From positions 15,558,753 through 15,622,752 of the forward strand of contig ML681971.1 of assembly GCA_007922195.1 (NCBI GenBank): DNA of 64,000 bases. Direction: 5' to 3'. The notes below the pieces were generated by a model. The model was not told where the DNA came from. It made no database searches and worked only from the letters and a program-made list of their open reading frames with translations. Position numbers and translations under genes: made by a program. Within the stretch, counting starts at the first letter, position 1, and every line of letters begins with the position of its first letter. This DNA comes from Podocnemis expansa. Lineage: Eukaryota; Chordata; Testudines; Podocnemididae. Below are positions 12,721-23,217 of this stretch, piece by piece.

Positions 12721-12790
12721 ATTTTCTCTCTATTTTTCTTTGAAAATGTTTCTCTTATCCATATTTATTTTTCTTCTTCTTCCATTTCAG
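12721..12790 (+). other. AUTS2: Splice acceptor tract of the AUTS2 microexon
   Basis: A long T/C-rich run (TTTCTCTCTATTTTTC, then TTTTTCTTCTTCTTCC) leads to ATTTCAG at 12784-12790. The tract is unusually long and almost purine-free for its last 25 bases. This suits recognition of a very short exon, which depends on strong flanking signals. Confidence 0.8.
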
Positions 12791-12820
12791 TGTGACAGTG
12801 ACAGTGATCAAGAGGAGAAG
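12791..12820 (+). CDS. AUTS2: AUTS2 internal microexon, 30 nt (partial gene)
   Basis: A 30-base exon flanked by a strong acceptor (…TTTCAG) and a consensus donor (AAG|GTAAGC). Read in phase 0 it encodes CDSDSDQEEK. I recognise this acidic peptide from the N-terminal half of vertebrate AUTS2, where it follows a Ser-rich stretch and precedes ASDASSEK. AUTS2 is a nuclear regulator of transcription and neurodevelopment that can join a PRC1-type complex. This acidic segment lies outside the proline-rich and His-rich parts of the protein. The exon length is a multiple of three, so skipping it would keep the frame. Neither adjacent exon is in the window, so at least 12.8 kb and 51.2 kb of intron flank it. 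The paralogue FBRSL1 is the main alternative. The peptide is short, so identity rests on the match plus splice sites and long introns. Confidence 0.85.
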
Positions 12821-14899
12821 GTAAGCTGGGGAGCACTTGCAATCTGTTCTGTTCTATGTTGCTGTGGGCAGAGAAAGCATTTTGTTGGATTCAGTTACTT
12901 CCCTTTTTAAGTTCTTTATATAAAACATTTGGTTTAGAACCTGACCTAATGCCCACCATAGTCAATGGAAATATTCTTATTAACTTCAATGGATTTTGAA
13001 CCAAGCACTTTAGGATAAAATTTACTAATCAAGGAATTGGAGGTTCTACATCTCATTCTGTAACATATTGATAATGTAATTTGTGTGTGTAGTGTTTTGA
13101 TTGGTTGCTGTTTGTGCAGCTGAGTTTATCCCTGGAAAGTGCTGGCATGTCATGAACACGAGACATATTTACAAAGATCCATAGTTGTACTTTTAAAAGG
13201 TCATTTCTCTATATTGTCTGGTTAGCGGGTGCACATATGAAGTTCTAGTGACTCTATGAGTTCATGTGTTTATTTCTGAGAGTGCCGCTATTGTAACAGC
13301 ATTTGGAAAGTGGGCCTTCAGGCAGATTAATGGATTTTCTTTATAAAGGGCTCATGATTTCACTCTTAAGATTCTGTGGGTGGGGTGAAGGTAGGGGTGA
13401 GGTTGTTGAGTTGTTCAGAAAGCTAGATCTATAAACCTCCTTTCTGTAAGTAATGCTAGTAACTGCAGGATTTGCATCAAAGTATTTTAATATGTCTGAA
13501 TTTTTCCTTTGATGTGAACAAACCTCTACATAATGTTCTTGCCTGTCGAATCAAATTATAGCTATGAGGGGAAAAAAGGGTTTTAAAGTGTCGGTCAAAT
13601 TCTGTTACTCGTGTGTTTGCTGGGCCCTAAGGGATGATGCCAGACCTTTTTGTTTGACAGTTTAACTGCTTTCTCCTCCTCTCTTTGCTGGGTACATCTG
13701 GGGAGGAATGTGGAGAAGTCCACTCTATGTGCCTCCCTCATGTTATTTAGTGGATGGCGACCAGTTCTGTCAACTAGTTCAACCTAGACCAAGAAGAAGG
13801 AAGATGATGTGCTTTACAGTGACACCATTGTGCATCACTATTGACACATCAGAAAAGAATCTAAGCATATTATGAAATGCACAAGGAAATGACACCTGGC
13901 AAAACTTAAATTTGATAAAGTCAATCAGTGATGTATTTGTATAGGAGGAAGAAAAGGAAATTCTCTTCCCAGGCTTTCAACTGCCCTATTTTGAACTTCA
14001 GCTTTTGATAACTTACAAAATGGGGGATCTGTTTCTTCTGCAGTTTTCATAAGTTGCTAATGGTGTGAAGACATACTATTTGCTTTGGTTTGTGGTATTT
14101 GACTGTATTAGTGATTTTGCCTTCATAGGAGGCCTAATCACAGGTGTAAATCAGAATATGACAACAGATGTGTGTGGTTTTGTTGGACAGAATATTAGCC
14201 TGCATCTTTAGATATGGAAGTCTAATACATTACTATTAAATTCCACCCAATTTAGTGATTATTCATGTTCCAGTTATGACTTGTGTGGTAGATGATAAAC
14301 TGAGCGTGGTCCCTAAGTTTATGGCATCTAGTGCCACAAGTTTTTTTTCCTTCCACTCCTATATTTGCAGCGCCAGCTTTTGGCAGTTTTCCTGATGCTT
14401 TTCTTTTACAGCTCTTCTGAGTTTGAAGGCAAACTGGGCAGCTTTTAGGCACATGCATCTTGCCGAATAAGGAATATTTCTTCATTACAGTTCTCGAGAG
14501 AAGCCCAAAATGGCACCTCTCACTGAACGTCCCAGGATTTGTACAGAAAACATTTGAAATCCAAACCTGGCTCCTGTCGAAGGCATCAGCTGAAATGCGG
14601 ATCCAAATGTCCCTGATTATTCAGGACAGTTCAGAACCAATCCCAGCGCTGAATTTTGTAGCTCAGGTCAGTTCTGAAAAAAAGCTGCTGAACCTTGAGT
14701 ATTTATCAAGTCTCCATTGGCAGCCTAAGCAAAGATCTCTGGGTCTCGTTCTGCTGTTAATTTGAATTCAGCTTTTGTAGCCTGTTATAAAATGCAAGAC
14801 ATCATCATCTGAGCAGGTCAAGCATATTCAGATGAAGACAAATGGTGCTTATTTGATTTCCTTAAAATCAGGAAATGAAAAAAGTGCTCTCTAGAGAAA

Positions 14900-15160
14900 T
14901 CATGTTCTGGCTGAGTTAGATGATAGACCCAAGCATGTACCCCAGATAAGAACAGGCGCTCGTCTTGCGGTTTTTATCTCTGAAGGACGGTCAGGACTGT
15001 CAGCTCGCTGACATGTGCATTATCCATGTCATTTTAAACAAAGTGACCTGTAGAAAAGTGCACTCTGCCGTGACATGATAATGGGCTGTTGGATGACAGG
15101 TAAAGTACACACTATAAAGGAAGCTGTGCATTATTCCTTTGTTTAACTGACAAGTAGAAA
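14900..15160. promoter_or_regulatory. Candidate conserved noncoding block in intron
   Basis: Repeat-free, with several CpGs (14957-14972, 14988, 15006) and dense short motifs, including CCAGATAAGAACAGG (GATA-like), CTGACATGTGCATTATCCATG and GATAATGGGCTG. It lies about 2.1 kb downstream of the microexon. The regulatory role is inferred from texture and from what is known of AUTS2 introns. Confidence 0.25.
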
Positions 15161-15666
15161 CTTCCTTCCTTCCCACAGACAGGCAGGATCTTTTAGATCT
15201 TTTTCAACAGGATCCCTAAAGATTTTGAATCCCCATTTGAAATAAAATAAAGCTTTCAAGATGCAAAATATCCATGAGTAAAACAAGCAGGGACAGCAGA
15301 AGGGATTCACCCTCCGACATTATGAGTGGATGAAGCAAGCGTCTTTGATTCTCATGGATGGCATTGTGAGTTCAGAGCACTTAGAACCTCATAGGATTAA
15401 AGCCTCAAACCAAACCTCTTGTGTCAACTGGAAAAGCATGGATGTCAACTTTGAGGCATGAAATTGCCCTTGTTAAGCACTAATTGTTAAATTGGTCCTG
15501 GGTGGCCCTACTTCAGTCCTTTCTGATTAGCCTGCAAGGATTCTGCTCCCAAGATAAGTTAACATTTTCGTGATATGTTTGGTCAAGGTAGGAATTGCCT
15601 CTCAATGAGAACTACAATTTTTTGTTACAAAGGTTCAAGCACTGTATGCAGCACATTGCTTTAGGT

Positions 15667-15832
15667 CAGTATTTCTCAAACTTAGGGTCGGGACTCACTA
15701 CTGAGTTGTGGCACCCCCTGCTGCCGCCACCAAAAGATTGGAATCCATTGCTCAAAGAAGTAATTGTTGGGTTGTGGGCTTAAACGATTAGTTTTCAACT
15801 GGGTTGTGAGAAAAAGAGTTTGAAAAACACTG
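15667..15832. mobile_element. hAT-type MITE with 8-bp target duplication
   Basis: The termini are CAGTATTTCTCAAAC and, at the right end in reverse complement, CAGTGTTTTTCAAAC, the classic CAGTG-TTCTCAAAC type of hAT terminal inverted repeat. The flanks CTTTAGGT (15659-15666) and CTCTAGGT (15833-15840) match at 7 of 8 bases and fit the 8-bp, CTAG-centred target duplication of hAT transposons. The 166-bp body has no coding capacity, so it is non-autonomous. Confidence 0.85.
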
Positions 15833-16054
15833 CTCTAGGTGGATCCAGCATCTGCCAAGCAGAAATATTGCAGGGAGATAATGTTGCTTCACTCTGGTGT
15901 TTTTGAGGTGGAGCCATGATGGTCTCTGTTGCTTACAAGAAATGTGTGTCCTCTGACTAGTAGAGTTGATGTGGTGATGGATGGGTGAGTGTCCACAAGT
16001 ATGCGCCTGTGTGTGTTGGGAGCAATGACGTAAACTGCTAGTATAAGGAGCAAC

Positions 16055-16400
16055 AGAGGTGTCTCTGGCCTGGGGATGGACCCCGGGCACGGGCCCAGGC
16101 CCCGCCCTGGCCTGCAAGCACCGCCCCCAGTCCGTAGGCCATGCGCCCAGGCCAGGGACAGGGCCAAAAGATGCTGTGCCGCCACGGGCAGCTAGGCCCC
16201 GCATCCCCGGCCAGGGACGGGGCTGCCATGGCCGTGGGTGGCCTGGCCCCAGATCCCTGGCCGGGGACGGGGCCGCTGCAGCTGCCGATGGCTGGGGCCC
16301 AGATCTCTGGCCAGATCGGACTGGAGACCAGGGCTGCCAGATCCGGGGCACCGGTGCTGGGATGTGGGGCACATGCCTTGGGTGCACAGCACCAGTGATG
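16055..16400. repeat. GC- and CpG-rich minisatellite, 50-bp period
   Basis: An abrupt GC-rich island in AT-rich intron. Units start with GGCCAGGGAC or GGCCGGGGAC at 16150, 16209, 16259 and 16309, giving spacings of 59, 50 and 50 bases. Each unit has a CCAGATCYCT-type segment near its end. About twenty CpGs fall in roughly 300 bases. Long open frames on both strands are a by-product of the composition. It may be part of a larger repeat or a small intronic CpG island. Confidence 0.75.
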
Positions 16401-17748
16401 CCTCTGAGGAGCAGAGGCCTTGTGTGCCTGGGTTAGAGTGAAAAATATTAGGTCAGGATAGTGCTTGCTGTACAGTGGAGTGAAGAAAGTTCGAAGGCAG
16501 GCAAACTCAAACATGGCCTGAAATACTTCAGAGAAGAAAGGAAAATTAGGGAGAATGAGAGGCCAACACCTATCAGGAGGGAGGGGATAAGGACTAGGTG
16601 GTAGAGAAGAAGTGCTGTACCTTAGATTGTCAGTGTGCTCTTACCCCATTTGAAGATGGTTCTAGGTGCATAAATCTCTGTCAATATTTGATTTCTGGTA
16701 AGTAGTGGCTGTGCCTCCAGTTCTCCCTCCTTACCTTTTAACTGGAAGCTCCTAGAAAGAGTCACTTTCTGTGTCTGTCTCTGCCCTTGCATGACATGTT
16801 TGTCCAGAGGTCTCTCTGAAAGAAAAAGCAAAGATATTTCATTGGAAAAAGATGCAGTCCCTGCTTAGCACTACCATGCTATGTGTCCATGTCTCACTTT
16901 TAAACCACATATTTCTGGACTCTGTGACCTACCCACAAATACAAATGATCCCTGTGATACACAAGGCCTCAGACCAGAGGACTCAGTGTGTGCTTTCTGT
17001 TGTTGTTCTTCTGGAGTGGGTTCTGTACGTACATACACATTTGTTTTAGAGGATTCATATAAAAAAATCTAAAACACCTGTTGATGTCCCTTAATGTCCT
17101 GGGATCTCTTTAGCAAACACCACTGAGGATTCTTACTGAACCAAAAAAAAAAGCATGGATCTCATAAGATTTTTGGATTTTCTCCATTAAAAAAACCTGT
17201 TAGTCTCTTAGTCTGTGCAGATCTCCAAAGCTGGTAGTCTAAAATAATGGCAAGCTATTTCACACTAACATGTTTAAGCTCAACTATGTTTTCCTCTGAT
17301 ACCAAGATTTAATTTTTAGCATTATACTCATGGTAATTAATAGAGGAAAAGCTGTCACTACAGATGAATTCATTTTCTGTAAATAAAAGGAGCATTCTGT
17401 TTGATGAAAAGACATGTTAATGGTATAGAGACCACTGTATTTAACTGGCTGCTTTAGAAACTAAGAGACATATCTGACATCCTTTAAACATTTTTTACTC
17501 AGTCCTGACCTGGGAAATCATCTCATTTGGATGGGGGGATTTCACTGCAGAGTATAACATGTTGTTGCTTAAGTTAGTCTTTGGAAAGAAACAATCTGTC
17601 TACAGAATTTTTATCTATGTTTTATATGGACAGTATGAGATGCCGAATAAGTGAAAATTATAAGAACACACCATTTAGTTCTGTATATAGTTCAGTGATA
17701 ACCAAGTAATTGTGCTTCATGTTGTTGTTGAATCTGACTAACCTGAAT

Positions 17749-18539
17749 TACTGTATATACTCGGGTATAAGCTGATCTGGGCGTAAGCCGACACCCCAGT
17801 TCTGAGCCCAAAAAAGGGGCAAAAATTGGTCACCCATGTATAAGCCAAGGCCTCCTTTTGGCCTTGGCCCCTAACACCCACACCCAGTGCTGCTGGCTTC
17901 CTCTGGAGCTCCCGACAGCTTCCCTAACCCCCAAATCTCTGCTGCTGCTTTTCCCTTGCACCCCTGCTGTCCATTCCTTACTCCTGCCTCCCTTCTCTGC
18001 CTTTTCCTCACTGCTACCGCCTGCTTGCTTCTCAGTTTCCTGCTGTTAACTCCCCTGTTCCCCAACACCCTTCCCCCCCCTTTCCCTGTCACCCCCGACC
18101 CCTGCTGCTGCTCTTCCTGGCCTCCCAGGCAGCTCCCCAAAATCCCTAGGCCCTGTCGCTGCTTCCCTGGGCTCCCCAAAACCCCTGAGCCCTCCTGCCA
18201 CTTTCCCCAGACTCCCCAACCCCCACTCCAAACCCCTGGTCCCTGCTGCCCCTTCCCTGGCCTCCCTGAATCCCCCCTTCAGTTTCCAGGCCAACCCCCC
18301 CCCAGGGCCCCCTTACTTGTCCGCTCCAGATGCCGGGGTCCCCTCCTTGCCCAGCCCCAGTCCCGGCTGACTGCCCAAGATGGCCGCCCGGCAACACTGG
18401 GGCTCTGGCCTGCCCCATGGTCAGGGAAACTGCTGAGCTGGGGCTGTCTACCATATTCTCCCATGTATAAGCCGAGTGCCTGTCTTGAAGCCAATTTTCA
18501 GGCACAAAAATCTCAGTTTATATGCAGTGATATACAGTA
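17749..18539. mobile_element. Non-autonomous TIR DNA transposon, copy 1
   Basis: The left end TACTGTATATACTCGGGTAT and the right end in reverse complement (TACTGTATATCACTGCATAT) are inverted repeats. Just inside both ends is a 'TATAAGC' phrase followed by GAGCCC- or CAATTTTCAGG-type words. A homologous copy lies at 29827-30484. The interior is very C-rich, with an AAGATGGCCGCC word near 18378 that is shared with copy 2. TA at both edges is compatible with a TA target duplication (Tc1/mariner-like), but the superfamily is not certain. A 222-codon proline-rich frame inside is a composition artefact. Confidence 0.75.
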
Positions 18540-20944
18540 TATAAGGAGCAGGTAATTCACAGTCTTGCTGATTGCCCATGGTGGTTGTGATCCAAGGTTC
18601 AGTGAAATCAGTTGAATGTTTCCAGTGGCTTAAATGGGATTTGAAATGGATCTTATATGAGGGTGGTGGCCAAGGAAAGGGTTGACCCATCTAAAGAAAA
18701 ATGTCAGCTAAATTTATATAATCTCCCCTGTGGAAAGTAAAATATCTAGGAGCATGAGAAGAGTAAAATAAACGGATCTACTCCATGGCCAATTCAGTAG
18801 CTGAATACTATTATGTACCTTATGAAGCCTATCCCTGCGTTGGTGCTTTACTTGTCAGACTTCAGTATTTCTCTCTAGAGCCCCATTGAAAGCAACATAC
18901 AAGCAGTGAAAAATCCTTTCCAGCATGTTATTTTTATGTCAGAATGTTTTTAATGATGAAGCTAACACATTTCATTACTTATAAAATAGCTATGAACATA
19001 ACAGAATGATGTATGAAATAAAAATTCATCATAGCACAATCAATCATATATATTATAGATACACTTTTAAATTATATATACAATTGTGTAAAATGTTCAT
19101 TTAATGTAGGTGTAGGCATGTGTGTGTGTAAAATAAGTAAATAAATTTTTATCAAGGTACCACTACTAAATTTTCTTGTTTGCAGACTTTAATAGATATT
19201 TTGAATCAGTGTATGAGCAGACACCTGTTGTCTATTTCTAATACATACAATGTATTGCTGCATTTGGTAATTAAATGTTCCGTGTTTGCAGCATTCCCCA
19301 ATCTAAGTGCAAAACAGGTAAAGTTGAGTGCCAAAGCAGAGTACAAGCTGATAATTTTAATGGAACCCACAGTAAATTATAGAGTTTGAAATCATGTAGA
19401 TTTTTCCTTATTATTCTCCCTTTCTTGTCCTCAGCCCTTGTTTCTCTTTCTCAGTAATTCTATTTAGATAGAAATGGAGAATCGATTTGAAATGGTCTAA
19501 CGTTAAACTTAGCTTTGCTTCCAATGGTGTCTTTACTGAGATTCAGAGAAAAACTTGATATTCTTATTGTTTCATTTTCACACACCCCTGCACTTCGGTG
19601 TTCCAGCATGGGAGTGCCATAATTCAACACAGCAAAAAGTTCTGCTTTTTGAGTTATTTCTGTCCCAACTGGAAATCTTAGAAAAGATGTACAAAATTCC
19701 TAGCCCACTGTTGCAGATCCAAGAGATCTGGGTGCTAAGCATCAGAAGTGTATATGAATTGGGCATGGACCCACACTGAAACCTGCAGTACCCCTGAATA
19801 AATTCAGATCCTGATCAAACTTTGTAGAAAGCTCCCTAAGTCCATAGCAAGCCAACTGCTCTTTCCCCAGAGACCTTGAGCTTTTGCCATCAGTCAGCTG
19901 TTTGATCCTAACTAAACCAATTCTCACCTTTAATCCTATTGGGGTTTGGTCACCGCTGATATTGTTCCTCTGTGTTATTCCTCGCTCTGGAAAAGTTTGG
20001 AATATAGTAACTCAGTCTTCCTTTATAGATATAGATATGGCCTCTATAAATAAATAAATAAAGACCAAGCTAATAATCTATTAGCACTAGGCTTCCTTCT
20101 GCATGAACAGTTGCCAGGAATAAAAGCACCATTACAAATGGATTAAATAGTGTTAAAATTGCATTACATCCATCTTGTACATTACAGATAGCTGCATTCA
20201 TAAAAGAGGGAAATTCTCTTCCATCCTCAGTTTGGCAGTTGCTAAATCTTGCCAGATGTAGTGGGAGACTTAGAAACCAAAAGGAAGTAGGCTGTTGTTT
20301 TTTTGTTGTCCCTCCTCCCCCTCATCTACCACGAAAAGGAAAAAAAAATGAAACTTTGAATGTAGCCCATTAATGAAGAGTGATTGATCAATCATACTTA
20401 CGTGGCCACCATTACCGTAGCATCTGCACTTCTCTTACTTGCTATATGCATCTGGCACTTTAGGGCCCCATCTTAGTGTGAACCTTTACATGCCACTGGA
20501 ATGTAAATAAAACTTAATAATTATGCCCCTTATGTCAAAAAAAGTTCTCTGCACATGGCTCTTCCCCCTATTATAGGGAAGAGGGTATCAGCTGCCTTCT
20601 TTTCACCAGCCTACGCTACAGATCTAGATACACCTGTGTGGCAGCTGGGCTAGCAAATGGGAGGAATGGACAAAAAGGCACATTATCACACCTCCAACCC
20701 AGCATGAAATCTTCAGAAATAAGTTTACACACAGGTAGTATCAGTTTTTCCATGGATTCCCCACCATAGAGATCAAAGAAGCAGCCACAGATAAAGGATC
20801 TGTTAGTAGTGCAAAGCTAGCTGAGGTGCACTGCCATGGAGCAAGTTGCGAGGGACACAGGAAGTGAAGATTTCTGATGTGGGTGATGCTGTTCTCCTAT
20901 GAATCTCTGAGCTCTCAACAAATGTAGGGATAGCTCCCATCAGA

Positions 20945-21095
20945 GCCTGTAACGCTCTGTTTCAGTGCCCCTTGCAATTAGTGGAGCTTTGGGCTGGTGG
21001 CACGAAATGTGCCCTTTAATGGAGCAGCTCAGTGGAGCCACTCTGGCACACCTGGGGCAAAGCCCCATTCGCCCTGCTGTAGTTATGGCCCTGGC
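20945..21095. repeat. Unclassified dispersed repeat, copy 1
   Basis: CTGTAACGCTCTGTTTCAGTGCC, then GGAGCCACTCTGGCACACC and GGGCAAAGCCCCATTC, align with the copy at 35095-35290 over about 150 bases. Compared with that copy it lacks a 28-bp palindrome and a few flanking bases. Confidence 0.7.
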
Positions 21096-21601
21096 TCCCA
21101 TGGCCTTTCTTGTGAGGAGGCAAATCCTATCCTCTGATAGGGAGCTCCATGAGGGAATCCTAATGAAGATATCCTTCCCTCAAACCACAAATTTTGCTGT
21201 AAAATTTGGGACTGAGTGAGAAGTGACTGAAAAAATGCTTGGTATTGAACAGGCCTATTAAGTTAACCTAGGGTATATCAAAAACCAGAACAAGGTAATG
21301 AGCCTCAGCACTTGGGTTAACTGTCATGGCCTTTTGGTTTCACACCATGGATTGAAAAAGAGCAGAGTAGACATTTTTGCTCAGACCGGAACTGGGCTCT
21401 CTCACTGACTTTCAGAGCCTGGGCTCTACCCAAGCAAGAAAGTTTACACTGCTCTATCTTACCCCATAGCATGAACCCACAAGGCGAAGTCTGTTGACCC
21501 AGCCGCCGAGGCTAACTTCCACAGGATTGATTTTTGTCGTATAATAGTTTTCATAGAGCTCAGGACCCAACATGGTAACTTCTTTTGAAAATGTGGCCAC
21601 T

Positions 21602-21655
21602 TCCTTTAGTACCTAAGTGGGAGTGGTCTCTTGAAAATCTGATTTTGTTGTGTGT
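21602..21655. repeat. Left 54-bp direct repeat flanking retroviral fragment
   Basis: This 54-base segment, starting TCCTTTAGTACC and ending TTGTTGTGTGT, recurs at 26149-26202 with one mismatch (G against A). It lies immediately before the LTR-like sequence. It contains a CTTGAAAATCTGATTTT phrase, so the target itself is probably an old dispersed repeat. Confidence 0.9.
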
Positions 21656-23134
21656 GTCCATTGCTCATTAAGTTAATTTGATGGCCGCCCCTCCCGGGCC
21701 ATCAGTTAAGTATGTGAAGTATGTTAAGGGGAGCAGATGGCCCCCTTCAACTGAACTAGATGGCCGTTGACACCCTATTGATTTCTACAGGGCTTGGCAT
21801 AGGTGGGCACTGCCCAAATTGCAAGATCTGTGAAATGGTGAAGGCATGAGTCATGCCCACCTGAGTTTCCCCCTCACCTGTAACTCTGGCCAATCACAGC
21901 CACTGGCAGGAAACAGTTTAAAAGCTCAGGGTTTGGGGTGATCAGCAGAACAGTTCCTGACATCCTGCCTGGCCTGATCACCCAGACGCTGACCTCCTCC
22001 GCTCACGAGTTCTTCCTCAAGCGTACCACGATTGAACTGCCGGCCGAGTAACAAGTCTCTTTCTCTCCTGCCTGTAATGCTGCTGCTGCTGGTGGTGGTA
22101 TTGGTAAGAACCTGCCCCTGCAGCTTTCCTTAATAAAGTTACCTCATCCCTTGCTGCTGCTTTGCCATCACTCTCTTTCAGCTCTACTGAGCCCACGCTC
22201 CTAAGAGCAGGCTTGTTTTTGTTCTTGCCTTCCACCTTCTTTTTTTTTAGATTACTGCCTCTCTTTCCACTGTTTAAAATAGTTTTCATGTCCTCAGTTG
22301 TTTGCCACTGCCTTATATTGGTTGTTGTATCTCTCTTCTCTAAATGTTTTAGAAGTACCATTGTAAATTGCAACATTGTTTAATGTAATTTGTAAGCCTT
22401 AGAAGTGTTAAGCTAGATTGTAAGATTGTATCATTTAGTTGTTACCCTTAGAGTTGTTTTACCAAGTCATTTTTACTTTCCCCTCTGTGATTCCCCTTGG
22501 TTAAATAAACTGTTTCCTTAAACTTCCCTTGTCCTCTCTTGCCTTCCTCTCACCTCCGCCGCTTCCCCGTGGCTTCCCCTCTCACCTCTGCCACTTCCCC
22601 TCTCGCCTCTGCCGCTTCCCCGCGGCTTCCCCTCTCACCCTTGCTGCTTCCCACAGCTTCCTCTCTCACCCTCGCTGCTTCCCATGGCTTCCTCTCGCCT
22701 CCACCACTTCCCTGCGGCTTGCCCTCTCACCCCTGCCGCTTCCCACAGCTTCCTTTCACCCTCGCCGCTTCCCGCGGCTTCCTCTCACCTCCGCCACTTC
22801 CCGCGCGGCCACCGGCTCCCTCCGCCACCCCTTCCTTCCCATTCTCACAGCCCCCTTCTGTTTCCTCTGTGCCCAACGCAAAACTCCTGCTTCCCCCGTT
22901 GGCTTCGCTTTCCTCCGCCACTGCGGCACACCAAGTTACATGGTACCCCCCTTTCCTATATGGTGTTGAAACATCTTTTAAGTTATTGTGAGTTAGTTAA
23001 GTTAGCTGAAAACCCTCACTGTAGAGACACTGTGACAAACTTCATGCACACACACACCACACACACCCCACAGCTCACCTCACATCTGTACCCGCTTTCA
23101 ATAAAGATTACACCGTACCTCACTGGAGCAGTAA
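21656..23134 (+). mobile_element. Endogenous retrovirus 5' LTR and leader
   Basis: The sequence after the left direct repeat has LTR-type signals in order: a CCAAT box in GGCCAATCACAGCC (21890), a TATA-like TTTAAAAG at 21917-21924, and AATAAA signals at 22132, 22504 and 23100. The gag-like frame begins at 23135. The exact LTR/leader boundary and the tRNA primer site could not be fixed. A TGGTACCCC-like word near 22941 is only a weak candidate. The orientation is the same as the host exon, so its promoter and poly(A) signals point in the sense direction. There is no matching 3' LTR in the window. Confidence 0.65.
22545..22815. repeat. Pyrimidine-rich minisatellite in the retroviral leader
   Basis: About eight imperfect units of roughly 30 bases. 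Each has a core like GCTTCCCGCGGCTTCC followed by TCTCACCTCCGCC. The plus strand is almost free of A. Open frames across it in several phases are caused by the repeat, not by selection for protein. Confidence 0.85.
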
Positions 23135-23217
23135 TTGCCCCCCAAGGTCCCCAAATTGTTGAACCTATTGGCAGGGTCATGGCATCACAAATGGGATCTT
23201 GGGGCAACAATTACTGC
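23128..23217 (+). other. Long stem-loop at the retroviral leader/gag junction
   Basis: The arm at 23128-23152 (GCAGTAATTGCCCCCCAAGG…) is complementary, with few mismatches, to 23193-23217 (…CTTGGGGCAACAATTACTGC). The arms are about 25 bases with a 40-base loop. In retroviruses structured leaders near the gag start serve dimerisation or packaging. That role is possible here but only inferred from position. Confidence 0.6.

Larger units (their letters stand above)
1..12790 (+). other. AUTS2: Intron upstream of the AUTS2 microexon (partial)
   Basis: This stretch lies 5' of the microexon at 12791 and ends in its splice acceptor, so it is read as intron. No other open frame in it looks like a conserved protein or has a plausible exon structure. 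Positions 1-1480, 2830-3780, 5400-6100, 6380-7420 and 10800-12700 hold AT-rich sequence in which I recognise no feature beyond short homopolymers. Recognisable repeats and candidate regulatory blocks are listed separately. The intron assignment depends on the AUTS2 identification of the exon. Confidence 0.7.

Noticed and set aside
12677..12910. A 77-codon frame read as a small single-exon gene
   Set aside because: Only the central CDSDSDQEEK part is protein-like. It lies exactly between splice signals, so the frame is intron read through a microexon.
15788..16514. Long overlapping frames (up to 199 codons) on both strands
   Set aside because: They fall in a GC-rich tandem repeat in which stop codons are rare. 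Several phases on both strands are open at once and none resembles a known protein.
17871..18690. Proline-rich frame of 222 codons and opposite glycine-rich frames
   Set aside because: Produced by the C-rich interior of a TIR element. The second copy of the element does not conserve the frame.
22941..22958. tRNA primer binding site after the LTR (TGGTACCCC…)
   Set aside because: Begins with TGG but does not match a tRNA 3' end that I can name, and the LTR end is undefined, so no call was made.
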